From Galaxea fascicularis (Eukaryota > Cnidaria > Anthozoa > Scleractinia > Euphylliidae), in contig OX419344.1 of the NCBI GenBank assembly GCA_948470475.1, positions 14,223,047 to 14,287,046 of the forward strand: a stretch of 64,000 bases of DNA. Direction: 5' to 3'. A program made the translations under genes and the position numbers. Shown piece by piece: positions 60,601 through 63,040 of the stretch; position 1 is the stretch's first letter; the number at the start of each line of letters is the position of its first letter. The notes under the pieces were generated by a model. The model was not told where the DNA came from, searched no databases, and saw nothing but the letters and a program-made list of their open reading frames with translations.

Positions 60601-61198
60601 CTGGTTTATAGTACACTGTGTTTCCATCAACTATGTCATTTTGAAAGGGAATCAAATTCTCCTTTAAACTACCAGCACTACTTGCTTTCCTAATTCTGTA
60701 AAATTTGTCTTCACTCTGGCTATCAAACCATGAAGCTGGATGAACTTCATCACTCTCCAGAACAGCAGCAAGAGCTGCATGTGCCAATGTGGCTTTTACA
60801 TTGTGTGATATTCTTGACAGTTCAGTTGTTCTTAAACCTGCCAATGCCAAACCATGAGATTTACCACTTCCTTTATTCTCAGTAGTCAGATCAGTGATGT
60901 TCCCTGGTGAGTAAGAAAAATTCTGACCAGCTTCAGAGGAAGACAACTGAAAATCATTCTCTTTCTCAGCCCCTGCATTGCAGTCAGGTGAAGACTCTGT
61001 GACATCGACCAATGCATCACCTGGTGAGCCATATGAAGAAACAAAATCGTCACGTTCACTGCTGGCACTATCTGAGTAGACAACTTGAATTTGAGAAGAA
61101 GACAGTTCGTCAACACCTGTTCCTTGGATGTCATTTTGTGAGTCCAGATCTTCACTTTCACTTAGCCACAATTCTACATCATACTTTCTCTTGTTTAA
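9665..61198 (-). CDS. RUBCN: Rubicon autophagy regulator, 15 visible exons (5' end outside window)
   Basis: Joined exons, in transcript order: 61198-60406, 58462-58359, 46443-46393, 44545-44359, 37445-37072, 26115-26042, 25608-25544, 25334-25217, 18887-18767, 17775-17714, 17605-17527, 16260-16186, 15219-15126, 14432-14360, 9731-9665. All 14 introns are GT..AG and every phase matches, giving 2337 nt (778 codons plus stop). The protein matches the Rubicon family: [65 protein letters not shown] and a final Cys/His cluster. Vertebrate Rubicon binds the Beclin-1/UVRAG/VPS34 PI3-kinase complex and, through the C-terminal domain, Rab7. It restrains autophagosome and endosome maturation and promotes LC3-associated phagocytosis. 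These roles are known from vertebrates and are inferred here. The exon entering at 61198 starts in phase 0, so the RUN domain lies beyond the right edge. Orthology is confident; the transcript is untested. Confidence 0.93.
10580..11523 (+). pseudogene. LINE reverse transcriptase C-terminus, split by a MITE
   Basis: Reads [20 protein letters not shown] ... [30 protein letters not shown] up to 10808. It resumes after the MITE and continues as VHHYLTRSA...[27 protein letters not shown] to 11523. This is the thumb/C-terminal tail typical of CR1-like LINEs. The catalytic palm is absent. Confidence 0.8.
10810..11032. mobile_element. TA-flanked MITE inside the LINE relic
   Basis: Ends GGTCTGGTACACACT and AGTGTGAACCAGGCC, inverted for about 35 bp including CGACATAACGACATAAC. 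It is flanked by TA at 10808-10809 and 11033-11034, as expected for Tc1/mariner-type insertion. It interrupts the LINE reading frame, so it is younger. Confidence 0.88.
12060..12420 (+). pseudogene. L1/Tx1-like LINE 3' coding remnant
   Basis: Shifted frames read [17 protein letters not shown], then [22 protein letters not shown] and [14 protein letters not shown]. These are typical of the C-terminal tail after the reverse transcriptase of L1/Tx1-type LINEs. Confidence 0.6.
12421..13850. mobile_element. Long inverted-repeat (foldback) element interrupted by a hAT-like MITE
   Basis: After removing 12453-13270, arms of about 230 bp remain: 12421-12452 plus 13271-13470 on the left, and about 13620-13850 on the right. 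Both arms share AATTATGT, TTTGAAAGGCCTTTAA, AAGTAAGTAAGAATG, ATATCTCTGGAA and CATTCAAACTTGG. The spacer has a run of CCCAGTTT units near 13520-13555. Confidence 0.85.
12453..13270. mobile_element. hAT-like non-autonomous element (818 bp)
   Basis: Termini AGAGCTCGTGACTAACG and (complement) GGGCTCAAGACTAACG, with pairing through ACTAGCC...GACTAGT. It is flanked by a perfect 8-bp duplication TGAAAGGC at 12445-12452 and 13271-13278, the hAT size. The interior has no open frame of note. Confidence 0.85.
14360..14432 (-). CDS. RUBCN: RUBCN exon n (last zinc cluster)
   Basis: A 73-bp exon, phase 1 in and phase 2 out, with acceptor CTTGCAG| and donor TATAAG|GTAAGT. It encodes [20 protein letters not shown], residues 733-756, the C-x4-H-x2-C-x5-C-x2-C cluster that ends the Rubicon-homology domain. 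Confidence 0.93.
14666..14954. mobile_element. TTAA-flanked MITE (piggyBac-like)
   Basis: TTAA at 14666-14669 and 14951-14954 bounds an element with ends GGCCCTGGCTAAACAATCAA and (complement) GCCCCGGCTAAACGATCAA. Internal TCAAACATT/AATGTTTGAT motifs repeat. It lies in the RUBCN intron between exons m and n. Confidence 0.82.
15126..15219 (-). CDS. RUBCN: RUBCN exon m (AKGFICEYC)
   Basis: A 94-bp exon, phase 0 in and phase 1 out, with acceptor CATGTAG| and donor GTTCAG|GTCTGT. It encodes [20 protein letters not shown] and PFEL, residues 702-732, one of the strongest matches to the family. Confidence 0.93.
15565..15750. mobile_element. TA-flanked MITE (186 bp)
   Basis: Ends CAGAGGAACCCTGTTAATG and GGTGGGGTTCCACTG, flanked by TA (15563-15564, 15751-15752). 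Internal GGTGG..GGT direct motifs are characteristic of the family. Confidence 0.75.
15783..16000 (+). mobile_element. SINE body fragment without tRNA head
   Basis: From CCGGGCCAACACTCAGGGTC to GTGGTTCCCGGGTGCC it matches, on the other strand, the body of the tRNA-headed SINE at 27100-27475 (CACTCAGGGTCTTT, GTGCTGCCTT, TAATG...ATCTACAAA, CTGTGGGA..TTAAAGAAC). Confidence 0.7.
16186..16260 (-). CDS. RUBCN: RUBCN exon l
   Basis: A 75-bp exon, phase 0 on both sides, with acceptor CTCTACAG| and donor TGCCAG|GTATGC. It encodes [20 protein letters not shown] and INQCQ, residues 677-701. The final Cys opens a zinc cluster completed in the next exon. Confidence 0.9.
17527..17605 (-). CDS. RUBCN: RUBCN exon k
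   Basis: A 79-bp exon, phase 2 in and phase 0 out, with acceptor CCTTACAG| and donor TTGCAG|GTGATT. It encodes [20 protein letters not shown] and MQDLLQ, residues 650-676. The H-x-DLHLYS-x-x-DL pattern is conserved in vertebrate Rubicon. The preceding intron is only 108 bp. Confidence 0.91.
17714..17775 (-). CDS. RUBCN: RUBCN exon j
   Basis: A 62-bp exon, phase 0 in and phase 2 out, with acceptor TTGGCAG| and donor AAATGA|GTAAGT. It encodes [20 protein letters not shown], residues 630-649, a conserved amphipathic helix of the Rubicon-homology domain. Confidence 0.9.
17839..17966. mobile_element. Foldback element (about 128 bp)
   Basis: Arms GCCTCCTAGACAGATATCC... and its complement ...GGATGTTTGCATAGGAGGC, sharing TTTTGGCT-ATCATGCAATCTTTCCTCCC. 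The same half-sequence recurs at 35655-35722. Confidence 0.8.
18767..18887 (-). CDS. RUBCN: RUBCN exon i (Rab7-binding core helix region)
   Basis: A 121-bp exon with acceptor CCATCAG| and donor TTGAAG|GTTAGG, phase 2 in and phase 0 out. It encodes [20 protein letters not shown] and onward, residues 589-629, matching the helical part of the Rubicon-homology domain that contacts Rab7 in the vertebrate protein (family knowledge). Confidence 0.91.
18888..20046. other. RUBCN intron 8, low-coordinate part: nothing recognised
   Basis: AT-rich intron without supported genes, repeats or long open frames. Confidence 0.5.
20050..21985. mobile_element. 1.9-kb non-autonomous element with about 100-bp inverted termini
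   Basis: The left end at about 20061-20155 (GAAGACCTAAGACC...GACCTCGAAAAC...TTAAGGTGTGATTGTTTGT...TGTGTGACACAAC) is the inverted counterpart of 21886-21980. The interior lacks a transposase frame; it carries CATATTGGTGCACAACAG and other unassigned sequence. It lies in RUBCN intron 8. Confidence 0.75.
22280..22725. mobile_element. MITE with AAAGGGACACAGTCAGC termini
   Basis: The left end TAAAGGGACACAGTCAGC and the right-end complement TAAAGGGCCACGGTCAGC differ by a few bases over 18 bp; the interior is non-coding. The exact target duplication is unclear. Confidence 0.6.
23537..23575 (+). repeat. Extra copy of the 20050/21985 terminal motif
   Basis: GGGTCTTAGTTTTCGAGGTC and TTAGGTTTTGAGGTCT repeat the GACCTAAGACC/GACCTCGAAAAC terminal motif 1.5 kb beyond the element: a second, decayed end. 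Confidence 0.6.
23930..24981 (-). mobile_element. Penelope-like element, 3' part
   Basis: Minus-strand frames read, 5' to 3': [20 protein letters not shown] ... [20 protein letters not shown] (24981-24514, reverse-transcriptase thumb); [22 protein letters not shown] (24590-24363, GIY-YIG nuclease core); and [30 protein letters not shown] (24304-24092). The order RT then GIY-YIG is diagnostic of Penelope-like elements. Frameshifts separate the pieces. The 5' part is missing. Confidence 0.85.
23964..23991 (-). ncRNA. Hammerhead-ribozyme-like core at the Penelope 3' end
   Basis: The minus strand reads CTGATGA, T, GATATA-GAAT-TATATC, GAAA: the two conserved catalytic boxes separated by a 6-bp stem II. 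Hammerhead motifs are known in Penelope-like elements at this location. A convincing stem I cannot be drawn, so activity is doubtful. Confidence 0.45.
25217..25334 (-). CDS. RUBCN: RUBCN exon h ([14 protein letters not shown])
   Basis: A 118-bp exon, phase 1 in and phase 2 out, with acceptor CTCTGCAG| and donor TACAAG|GTATCC. It encodes [20 protein letters not shown], then [14 protein letters not shown], residues 550-588. The second Cys/His cluster and the RKWDF block are hallmarks of the Rubicon-homology (RZZ, formerly DUF4206) domain. Only 209 bp of intron separate it from the previous exon, the tightest spacing but one in the gene. Confidence 0.93.
25544..25608 (-). CDS. RUBCN: RUBCN exon g (first zinc-binding CxxC)
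   Basis: A 65-bp exon, phase 2 in and phase 1 out, with acceptor GTTTCTAG| and donor CCCCAG|GTGAGC. It encodes [20 protein letters not shown], residues 528-549. The RCAGCG pair is the first cysteine pair of the C-terminal zinc-binding domain in this family. Confidence 0.92.
26042..26115 (-). CDS. RUBCN: RUBCN exon f ([10 protein letters not shown])
   Basis: A 74-bp exon with acceptor CACTTCAG| and donor CTCCAAG|GTTTGT, phase 0 in and phase 2 out. It encodes residues 504-527, [20 protein letters not shown], a highly conserved Rubicon-family strand segment. The downstream exon supplies the third base of the split Arg codon. Confidence 0.92.
26463..27806. mobile_element. 1.3-kb TIR element (TAGCCTG...CAGGCTA)
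   Basis: Inverted ends of about 110 bp: TAGCCTGTGAGCAAGCTCTC and the complement TAGCCTGCAAGTAGGTTCTC, both running on into CTGGGGGTAGGGGGTGG. ATGCAAA flanks both sides (about 26457-26463 and 27808-27815), a likely 7-8 bp target duplication. The interior has an unassigned 78-codon frame (26752-26988) and a SINE. Confidence 0.75.
27100..27475 (-). mobile_element. tRNA-derived SINE
   Basis: On the minus strand, an A box AGTTGGTAGAGCACC (27449-27435) and a B box GGTTCAAACCCCGG (27411-27398) form a tRNA-like head. It is followed by the same body as at 15783-16000. It is nested in the 26463-27806 element. Confidence 0.78.
27810..29465. other. RUBCN intron 5, unassigned stretch
   Basis: No supported feature. 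Overlapping minus frames at 28438-28728 ([17 protein letters not shown]...) look somewhat protein-like but match nothing I know. Confidence 0.4.
29903..30011 (-). repeat. 3' LTR (109 bp)
   Basis: Minus strand TGTTGGTAGGCCTGC... to ...CGTCGTCAACA. It differs from the 5' LTR mainly by an expanded middle and a duplicated CAACACGTCGT end. Confidence 0.8.
30012..30024 (-). promoter_or_regulatory. Polypurine tract
   Basis: AAAAAAATGGGGA on the minus strand abuts the 3' LTR start TGTTGG and fixes that boundary. Confidence 0.8.
30162..30854 (-). pseudogene. Gypsy integrase C-terminal part
   Basis: In frame with the preceding entry after the TGA. It contains the core Glu ([14 protein letters not shown]), [35 protein letters not shown], then [20 protein letters not shown], the usual end of pol, plus a Pro/Thr-rich tail. 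Confidence 0.88.
30855..32018 (-). pseudogene. Gypsy RNase H and integrase N-terminal part
   Basis: RNase [55 protein letters not shown]. Integrase: the HHCC zinc domain (LHQGHQGG...NCSVC), then core Asp residues in [16 protein letters not shown] and [14 protein letters not shown]. It stops at TGA 30855-30857, with [15 protein letters not shown] (catalytic Glu) continuing in the same frame. Confidence 0.92.
32065..33141 (-). pseudogene. Gypsy reverse transcriptase
   Basis: In the same frame as the protease after the TAG. RT blocks: [20 protein letters not shown] (block 2), [16 protein letters not shown] (first catalytic Asp), [30 protein letters not shown] (catalytic Asp-Asp; Ala replaces the common Tyr/Val, as in many animal gypsy elements), [12 protein letters not shown]. 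The frame is lost at about 32100 (VKPLTELAR), where a one-base shift leads into RNase H. Confidence 0.9.
33220..33627 (-). pseudogene. Gypsy aspartic protease
   Basis: The frame reads [17 protein letters not shown]. The active-site triad Asp-Thr-Gly of retroviral-type proteases is Asp-Thr-Ala here, as though one Gly codon were lost. Conserved downstream strands follow ([30 protein letters not shown]). TAG at 33220-33222 separates it from the in-frame RT. Confidence 0.75.
33557..34723 (-). CDS. Gypsy gag (capsid/nucleocapsid)
   Basis: A 388-codon frame. Translation more likely begins at Met38 ([14 protein letters not shown]). The capsid-like region spans residues 60-245. Two zinc knuckles, C286-x2-C-x5-H-x4-C300 ([15 protein letters not shown]) and C309-x2-C-x4-H-x4-C322 ([14 protein letters not shown]), bind RNA. 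It overlaps the protease frame by 71 nt; protease is in the +1 frame relative to gag, with an A6 run (GCTAAAAAATCA) in the overlap. This may be programmed shifting or an indel. Confidence 0.9.
   Translation of the reverse strand: MSCLDCMTSNCDCNRSISSRHFVVKWVLSAFVVFAVIMAGTPVGFPVPQMQEGLDDREALDCFILDYIDYCTVMGWFVPKDGCKYDSSSETGVAQWKKSDLCMSTLRATLPPRMKRLINPSNKTLGLSVTDNSNPVKVLQALIKRFGGSVSVQAERTKMGRMFQTEGESISAWECQVVERAKYCEYGDFEDQACRDRFIAGLVDETLQGKLNTNGHRNKEGVIVAFRTVVEIAKNYESFTDAKRLMRQVRGDQEQVNWADKTSRWKGKNPQPSADNQRKGLYQNECNYCGARPSHPREKCRAVILKYMCRNCGKEGHVARKCMRKPQNVNAVDESGSPCEQNVYHLFTLDIHSVRAVSVKKGKKFFAAIKLSAAKKSFCLENTPVGYG
34762..34773 (-). promoter_or_regulatory. Primer-binding site, tRNA-Leu type
   Basis: TGGTGTCAGAAG follows the 5' LTR directly and complements the CTTCTGACACCA 3' end of eukaryotic tRNA-Leu. 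Confidence 0.8.
34774..34844 (-). repeat. 5' LTR (71 bp)
   Basis: Minus strand TGTTGGTAGGCCTGC... to ...CTGCTGGTCAACA, followed directly by the primer-binding site. Confidence 0.82.
35655..35722 (+). repeat. Half of the foldback family seen at 17839
   Basis: GTTCATTGGGGAGGAAAGAT-TGCGTGACGAACCAAAAGGGC...GGAGACTA matches one arm of the 17839-17966 element. Confidence 0.7.
36133..36206 (+). pseudogene. tRNA-like segment, copy 1
   Basis: The acceptor arms GAGCTCG/CGAGGTC pair with one mismatch, the D arm GCT...AGC and a perfect T arm GTGGG-TTCGATT-CCCAC are present, and A- and B-box promoters are visible. No canonical 7-nt anticodon loop can be folded, so this is a tRNA-derived promoter head and not a working tRNA gene. 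Confidence 0.65.
36437..36510 (+). pseudogene. tRNA-like segment, copy 2
   Basis: Nearly identical to the segment 304 bp upstream (AACGG instead of AAAGG after the D arm), with the same intact T arm and defective anticodon arm. Confidence 0.65.
37072..37445 (-). CDS. RUBCN: RUBCN exon e ([10 protein letters not shown] block)
   Basis: A 374-bp exon with acceptor TGTTTTAG| (phase 1 in) and donor CTACCG|GTAATT (phase 0 out). It encodes residues 379-503. It opens [20 protein letters not shown] and contains [13 protein letters not shown] followed by [20 protein letters not shown] and APDD, a stretch that aligns with the start of the vertebrate Rubicon-homology region. The end [11 protein letters not shown] is more variable; an alternative donor nearby cannot be excluded. 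Confidence 0.9.
37800..39350 (-). pseudogene. LINE reverse-transcriptase relic (minus)
   Basis: Broken frames: [20 protein letters not shown] (39329-39135, fingers), [20 protein letters not shown] (38579-38382), [13 protein letters not shown]...[16 protein letters not shown] (38211-38023) and further pieces to 37800. It is a CR1-like RT with many frameshifts. Confidence 0.7.
39390..40700 (+). pseudogene. LINE reverse-transcriptase relic (plus)
   Basis: 39667-40113 keeps [36 protein letters not shown] and the catalytic FYADDIQLY. 40214-40495 has [19 protein letters not shown] and [11 protein letters not shown]; 40523 onward holds [12 protein letters not shown]. Frameshifts separate these blocks. 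It is head-to-head with the minus-strand relic to the left. Confidence 0.82.
40806..40975 (+). repeat. 57-bp in-frame tandem repeat
   Basis: Units start at 40806, 40863 and 40920 (AGTGACAAACAGCGGGAGAA). They encode the 19-residue charged unit [19 protein letters not shown] with no stop between the copies. Degenerate relatives continue to about 41100. No conserved domain recognised. Confidence 0.85.
41339..42470 (+). repeat. About 550-bp tandem duplication
   Basis: GAGTGATTGTTGACTGAC at about 41375 and GAGTGATTATTGACTGAC at about 41925 mark two direct copies. They share TACGAGAAACGTCGAAGA, TTCCAAATGTTTTCTATCCA and GCCAGCAATATGTTGTCCCT. Both copies have diverged and neither codes convincingly. 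Confidence 0.8.
42480..43560. other. RUBCN intron 4, unassigned stretch
   Basis: No gene or clear repeat. A short GTATGTATGTATG microsatellite lies near 43400-43440. Confidence 0.5.
43568..43997. mobile_element. TA-flanked MITE with perfect 27-bp inverted ends
   Basis: Begins CAGTAAACACCCGCATATAA and ends with its exact complement; TA at 43566-43567 and 43998-43999. Internal AAGAACAT and CAGGCTGAAATTT motifs resemble the inner element at 47045-47413. Confidence 0.9.
44359..44545 (-). CDS. RUBCN: RUBCN exon d (acidic/coiled segment)
   Basis: A 187-bp exon that starts in phase 0 directly after TTATTTAG and ends in phase 1 at TCATCAA|GTAAGT. It encodes residues 317-378: [20 protein letters not shown], then a Lys/Glu/Arg-rich helix and a Ser/Thr tail. 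Vertebrate Rubicon has the same order at this place: Met-Lys-Cys, an acidic run, then a basic helix. The leading ATG is an internal methionine and not a start. Confidence 0.9.
44546..45565. other. RUBCN intron 3, unassigned stretch
   Basis: AT-rich, no supported gene. A few GTATTGTAAG-type direct motifs occur at 45010-45080. Confidence 0.5.
45570..45753 (+). pseudogene. L1/Tx1-like LINE endonuclease remnant
   Basis: [34 protein letters not shown] ... [12 protein letters not shown] carries the RLDFWL and SDH...I endpoints of the L1-type AP-endonuclease. Only about 60 codons remain. Confidence 0.65.
46393..46443 (-). CDS. RUBCN: RUBCN exon c (17-codon ENAHFS exon)
   Basis: A 51-bp phase 0/phase 0 exon encoding [17 protein letters not shown], residues 300-316. 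Acceptor is AAACAG|, donor CAG|GTTTGC. This is one of the most conserved blocks of the family; vertebrate Rubicon has a very similar helix in its PI3-kinase-complex-binding region. It lies at the low-coordinate end of the 11.9-kb intron that holds the BEL/LINE/gypsy nest. Confidence 0.9.
46530..46990 (-). mobile_element. LINE 3' end remnant
   Basis: The minus strand resembles a LINE C-terminus (a broken [20 protein letters not shown] frame near 46860-46790), running into a (TTA)-rich tail, seen as AATAATAAAATAATAATA at 46552-46570 on the plus strand. Confidence 0.5.
47029..47867. mobile_element. Outer TA-flanked MITE, interrupted by another MITE
   Basis: Ends AGGCCGGTTCTCACTA and TAGTGAGAACCAGCCTT; TA at 47027-47028 and 47868-47869. 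After removal of 47045-47413 the left end reads on into GCATAAGCATAAGC, the complement of the right end. Repeated GCTTATGCTTATG units fill the arms. Confidence 0.85.
47045..47413. mobile_element. Inner TA-flanked MITE
   Basis: Ends CACTCTTTTTTTTTAATAA and TTATTAAAAAAAAGAGTG, with TA at 47043-47044 and 47414-47415. It contains several TTTCAGCCTCAATGTTCTTA-type motifs shared with 43568-43997. Confidence 0.85.
47921..47973 (+). repeat. Left copy of a 53-bp inverted pair bracketing the BEL nest
   Basis: ATAACTGTCTATGGACC... to ...ACATAACGGTGCAT. Its inverted partner is 58191-58242. On the left the sequence continues to CGGCAGTTAT, making a short palindromic unit by itself. Confidence 0.8.
48259..48756 (+). 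pseudogene. BEL/Pao gag, N-terminal part
   Basis: Open frame with [20 protein letters not shown] ... [24 protein letters not shown], the most conserved block of BEL/Pao gag (DUF1759-type). The frame breaks after 48756. Confidence 0.85.
48894..49220 (+). pseudogene. BEL/Pao gag, C-terminal part
   Basis: [20 protein letters not shown] matches the gag linker. At 49165-49220 a shifted frame reads [18 protein letters not shown], a zinc knuckle. The LINE insertion follows. Confidence 0.75.
49661..51371 (+). pseudogene. Ty3/gypsy internal fragment (nucleocapsid to RNase H)
   Basis: Begins at a zinc knuckle ([14 protein letters not shown], 49673-49714). The 389-codon frame 49669-50838 holds a protease with [13 protein letters not shown] (Asp-Thr-Gly changed to Asp-Thr-Arg) and RT with [20 protein letters not shown] and [20 protein letters not shown]. 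The expected catalytic Asp-Asp block is deleted: TEVVA runs straight into SFGDTLEEA. RNase [17 protein letters not shown] ends at 51371. No LTRs flank it. Confidence 0.85.
51901..52335 (-). pseudogene. LINE reverse transcriptase, fingers/palm part
   Basis: [35 protein letters not shown] and [19 protein letters not shown] (first catalytic Asp) are clear. The frame ends at ALEWF (51901) and the YADD palm block lies in broken frames between 51900 and 51560. Confidence 0.82.
52658..52990 (-). pseudogene. LINE linker between endonuclease and RT
   Basis: Open frame with [20 protein letters not shown] and PWYTEEI-like [19 protein letters not shown], the usual link between endonuclease and RT in CR1-like LINEs. 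Confidence 0.75.
53008..53889 (-). CDS. LINE AP-type endonuclease domain
   Basis: A 293-codon open frame with the full set of AP-endonuclease motifs: [14 protein letters not shown] (catalytic Glu), [30 protein letters not shown] (Asp/Asn), [20 protein letters not shown] (catalytic Asp-His). It nicks target DNA to prime reverse transcription. This is the best preserved LINE part in the window; the RT downstream is disrupted. Confidence 0.88.
   Translation of the reverse strand: MKLNSSLWYHGKRAGKSKWLQSDNRAIRVLNQPCQMLTLQCARMPTLASLICCDSPRLATFSHSKLTTSSFALFNERLVRNKCLLIKDNIVENDVDIFALTETWLHPDDRDDQVIGDFIPNGYSFYHVPRESGNGGGVGILVKNGFHVRQLTEMKRHFDSFEFIDLLIKSDSSQDIQVLVIYRPPSGNCSMFLDDFGCLLEQYITDSSLLVAGDFNCHIDDTDDKASSDFCNLLGSLNLKQHVDKPTHNAGHTLDLLITRDDSAVSDHFVVHCDILITTVNPASKGKKLNFVS
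54622..54885 (+). pseudogene. BEL/Pao aspartic protease
   Basis: [20 protein letters not shown] shows the BEL-type protease active site (Asp-Asn-Gly-Ser-Ser). The frame then breaks before the 54897 segment. Confidence 0.8.
54897..55280 (+). pseudogene. BEL/Pao protease-RT linker
   Basis: [32 protein letters not shown] and [18 protein letters not shown] match the linker that precedes BEL/Pao RT. Confidence 0.78.
55482..55739 (+). pseudogene. BEL/Pao reverse transcriptase, first part
   Basis: [20 protein letters not shown] and [35 protein letters not shown] (first catalytic Asp) are typical. Stop after NVA at 55739. Confidence 0.85.
55861..56592 (+). pseudogene. BEL/Pao reverse transcriptase (YVDD) and RNase H start
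   Basis: [18 protein letters not shown] carries the catalytic Asp-Asp. [31 protein letters not shown] and [19 protein letters not shown] (RNase H-like) follow in order. Confidence 0.87.
56594..56968 (+). pseudogene. BEL/Pao RNase H end
   Basis: [20 protein letters not shown] and [22 protein letters not shown], then NPGDHTSRG. The integrase that should follow is absent. Confidence 0.82.
57058..57404 (+). pseudogene. BEL/Pao C-terminal domain (DUF5641-type)
   Basis: [44 protein letters not shown] and [10 protein letters not shown] form the domain that ends BEL/Pao pol. It is cut by the SINE. Confidence 0.85.
57405..57700 (+). mobile_element. tRNA-derived SINE with (ATT)n tail
   Basis: A box TGGCACAGTGGTGAGAGC (57409-57426), B box GGGTTCGATTCC (57451-57462), then a body with CTCCGGGTACTCCGGTTTT and repeated TTTGATTTGATT. 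It ends in (ATT)n at 57657-57693. It belongs to a different family from the SINE at 27100-27475. Confidence 0.82.
57701..58190. other. Unassigned stretch, possible BEL 3' LTR remnant
   Basis: No coding sense. From about 57740 (TGTTAGATAACAC) to GTTACATAACA at about 58208 it has LTR-like ends, but no second copy at the 5' side could be matched beyond the first 25 bp. Confidence 0.35.
58191..58242 (-). repeat. Right copy of the 53-bp inverted pair
   Basis: ATGCACCGTTACATAACACT-CTGTCGAGTTGAGAAGG...CGGCAGTTAT is the inverted counterpart of 47921-47973 with about five mismatches. Confidence 0.8.
58359..58462 (-). CDS. RUBCN: RUBCN exon b
   Basis: This 104-bp exon has acceptor TTGTAG| and donor GATAAG|GTATGA. 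It starts in phase 1, completing a Glu codon with the G left by the previous exon, and ends in phase 0. It encodes residues 265-299, including [18 protein letters not shown], an acidic segment just upstream of the conserved ENAHF block. Phase agreement on both sides is the main evidence for including it. Confidence 0.87.
58787..59531. mobile_element. TA-flanked non-autonomous element (745 bp)
   Basis: Ends TTAGCAGTGTAGATTTCATT and its complement, with 45-50 bp of inverted similarity (GCGTCGTCCTCCAGTTTTTG / CAAAAACTGAAGGACGTCAC), flanked by TA. It lies in RUBCN intron 1 of the visible part. Confidence 0.8.
59532..60405. other. RUBCN intron stretch without recognised elements
   Basis: Contains the TTTCGTTTCGTTTAATTTCG motif (59608-59628) and a GTGACCCCCCCTTTG direct repeat at about 60225-60240 and 60320-60335. 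No gene on either strand. Confidence 0.5.
60406..61198 (-). CDS. RUBCN: RUBCN exon a (serine-rich middle region)
   Basis: This 793-bp exon starts in phase 0 after a pyrimidine-rich acceptor ending TTTTCAG and ends in phase 1 at CCGCAG|GTATGA. It encodes visible residues 1-264. The stretch is acidic and rich in Ser, Asp and Glu, with little predicted globular fold, beginning [18 protein letters not shown]. This fits the disordered linker that follows the RUN domain in Rubicon. It contains several SQ/TQ dipeptides and Arg-Lys-Ala-Ser-Ser, which look like phosphorylation sites (inference). The frame is open for the whole exon despite its size. Confidence 0.9.
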
Positions 61199-62555
61199 CT
61201 GAAAATTTAAAAGCAAAAACATGATATCAATGTATTTACTTGGTAAATAGACTTTGCTTGCACAGGAATGTGACCTCAAACTAAGGTAAAAAATACACAA
61301 ATTTGTTTGAATAATTATTATTCAAACAAATTCATGTGTAACAATCAGTTTTGAATTCTGATGCTCAAAGTGCCTTTTTCAAAACTGGTGCATGTTGCTA
61401 ACAACTTTGTTGGAGAAAAAAAATGAAACAGAAAGCACTAAGTTTGCAAAATTCCTATGAATGATGGCCTTGTTGATGAAGTCAGCACAAAATGATGTAC
61501 TGTCAACATTACTAATACTTATCTTTAATGCCCCTCTTGAATGCCTTGTGAGGGAGTTTAAGATACCACCATGGTGATGATAGTGAAAACATCATCTATA
61601 AATAAAATTTGCATTTTTTCAAACTTCATTGCAATTTGTCTAACTCACTAATTTGTCAATTAATTTTTTTATTGTAGGCAGTTGAATTCTAAGGACCATT
61701 TGCAAGTTGAAAAAGAGAAAGAAAATTCATTGTCATGTCATACACTATAAAACATGAAATAAGGAAATTTGTCATTGTCATGTTCAAATTGATTGTCAAA
61801 TTCATTCCATATTCATATAGCTATCTTGCCAAATATCCATAATTAAGTGTCTGTATTAGAGAGGTGTCAGTGAGGAAAGGCTTGACTGTACTCTTTAATT
61901 TTAAGGTGGTTTATCTTTGTGATCTCAAATGACTTTTAAAATGTTGTGCAAACAGTGCTCGAAATAAAGTAAAATCCAGGTTGTCCTTATTTCAAAAGCC
62001 GTACAACCAAACCTGTGAATTTGGTTGCCGTGATAAATTCTTGGTTGGTTGTTAGAAAAACCTACCAATTTAAGTGCACTACACAAAAAACATCCAGTTT
62101 TGTCTTCTAAGTGATCTTTATTATATGTTAACTTTGCCTTAACGTTCTACAGCACAAAATAAGCATGGCTTGAACTGTACTGGGACTTTACTCTTAGTTT
62201 GTTAAGGATACTAATAATGTGATGTTTTTTACATTTTTTTTCTTGAGTTTTCAGACATCTTGACTCAAGTGGCAGATTTGAATGCTCATAAAGATTTTAA
62301 AAACTTAACTACTTCACTGGGCATAGCGTTTCACTTTGATCTTGATCGCAACTGGACATGAAACTTTGGGTTTGTCTCTTAAATTTTCGTACCTGGCAAT
62401 GTTTTGTAAAATTCACAGATATCCAAAACACAGCAAAACACTTAGCTGATGCATATTAATTATTATTAACTTCACAATATTGGACATTGACAATACAAAA
62501 CTGTCACCTTAGTCTTGTGCCGTTTATGATTATTTATTTTCTCTGTTTGGCTGGG
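61199..62555. other. Intron sequence upstream of the first visible RUBCN exon
   Basis: AT-rich, no further exon with acceptable splice sites and frame found; no RUN-domain motif seen. Confidence 0.5.
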
Positions 62556-62798
62556 TTGTCAGTTGTTGCACTTGCCTTCATGTACCAGTTTCGTACCCAT
62601 AGCATGTAGTTCTCTTCTGCATTCACATGTTGTATATCCATTAGAAGGCATTTACCTTTCTTTGCACCTGTTGTATATCCATATACATGGATTTCCCTAC
62701 TTTGCTCCAGCTACATATGCTTTAGCATGTAATTGCATTCTTTGCTCAAATTGTATATTCATTAAGTAAAATTAATGAGTTTGCCTTCTTTGTTCTTG

Positions 62799-63040
62799 TG
62801 TTACGAGTTCGATTGCGTTGATGAGTGAGAAGTGGGTTGTTTGTAGACTAAACAGAACGCAGGGTTGTCGGAACAGCAACAAAGTTATTTATTCCAAATG
62901 AAAGTAGTAAACTCTGCAATGTTACGAGTTCGATTGCGTTGATGAGTGAGAAGTGGGTTGTTTGTAGACTAAACAGAACGCAGGGTTGTCGGAACAGCAA
63001 CAAAGTTATTTATTCCAAATGAAAGTAGTAAACTCTGCAC
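62799..63040 (+). repeat. 121-bp tandem duplication at the LTR end
   Basis: Copies 62799-62919 and 62920-63040 are essentially identical, each starting TGTTACGAGTTCGATTGCG, so the LTR terminus itself is duplicated. Confidence 0.9.
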
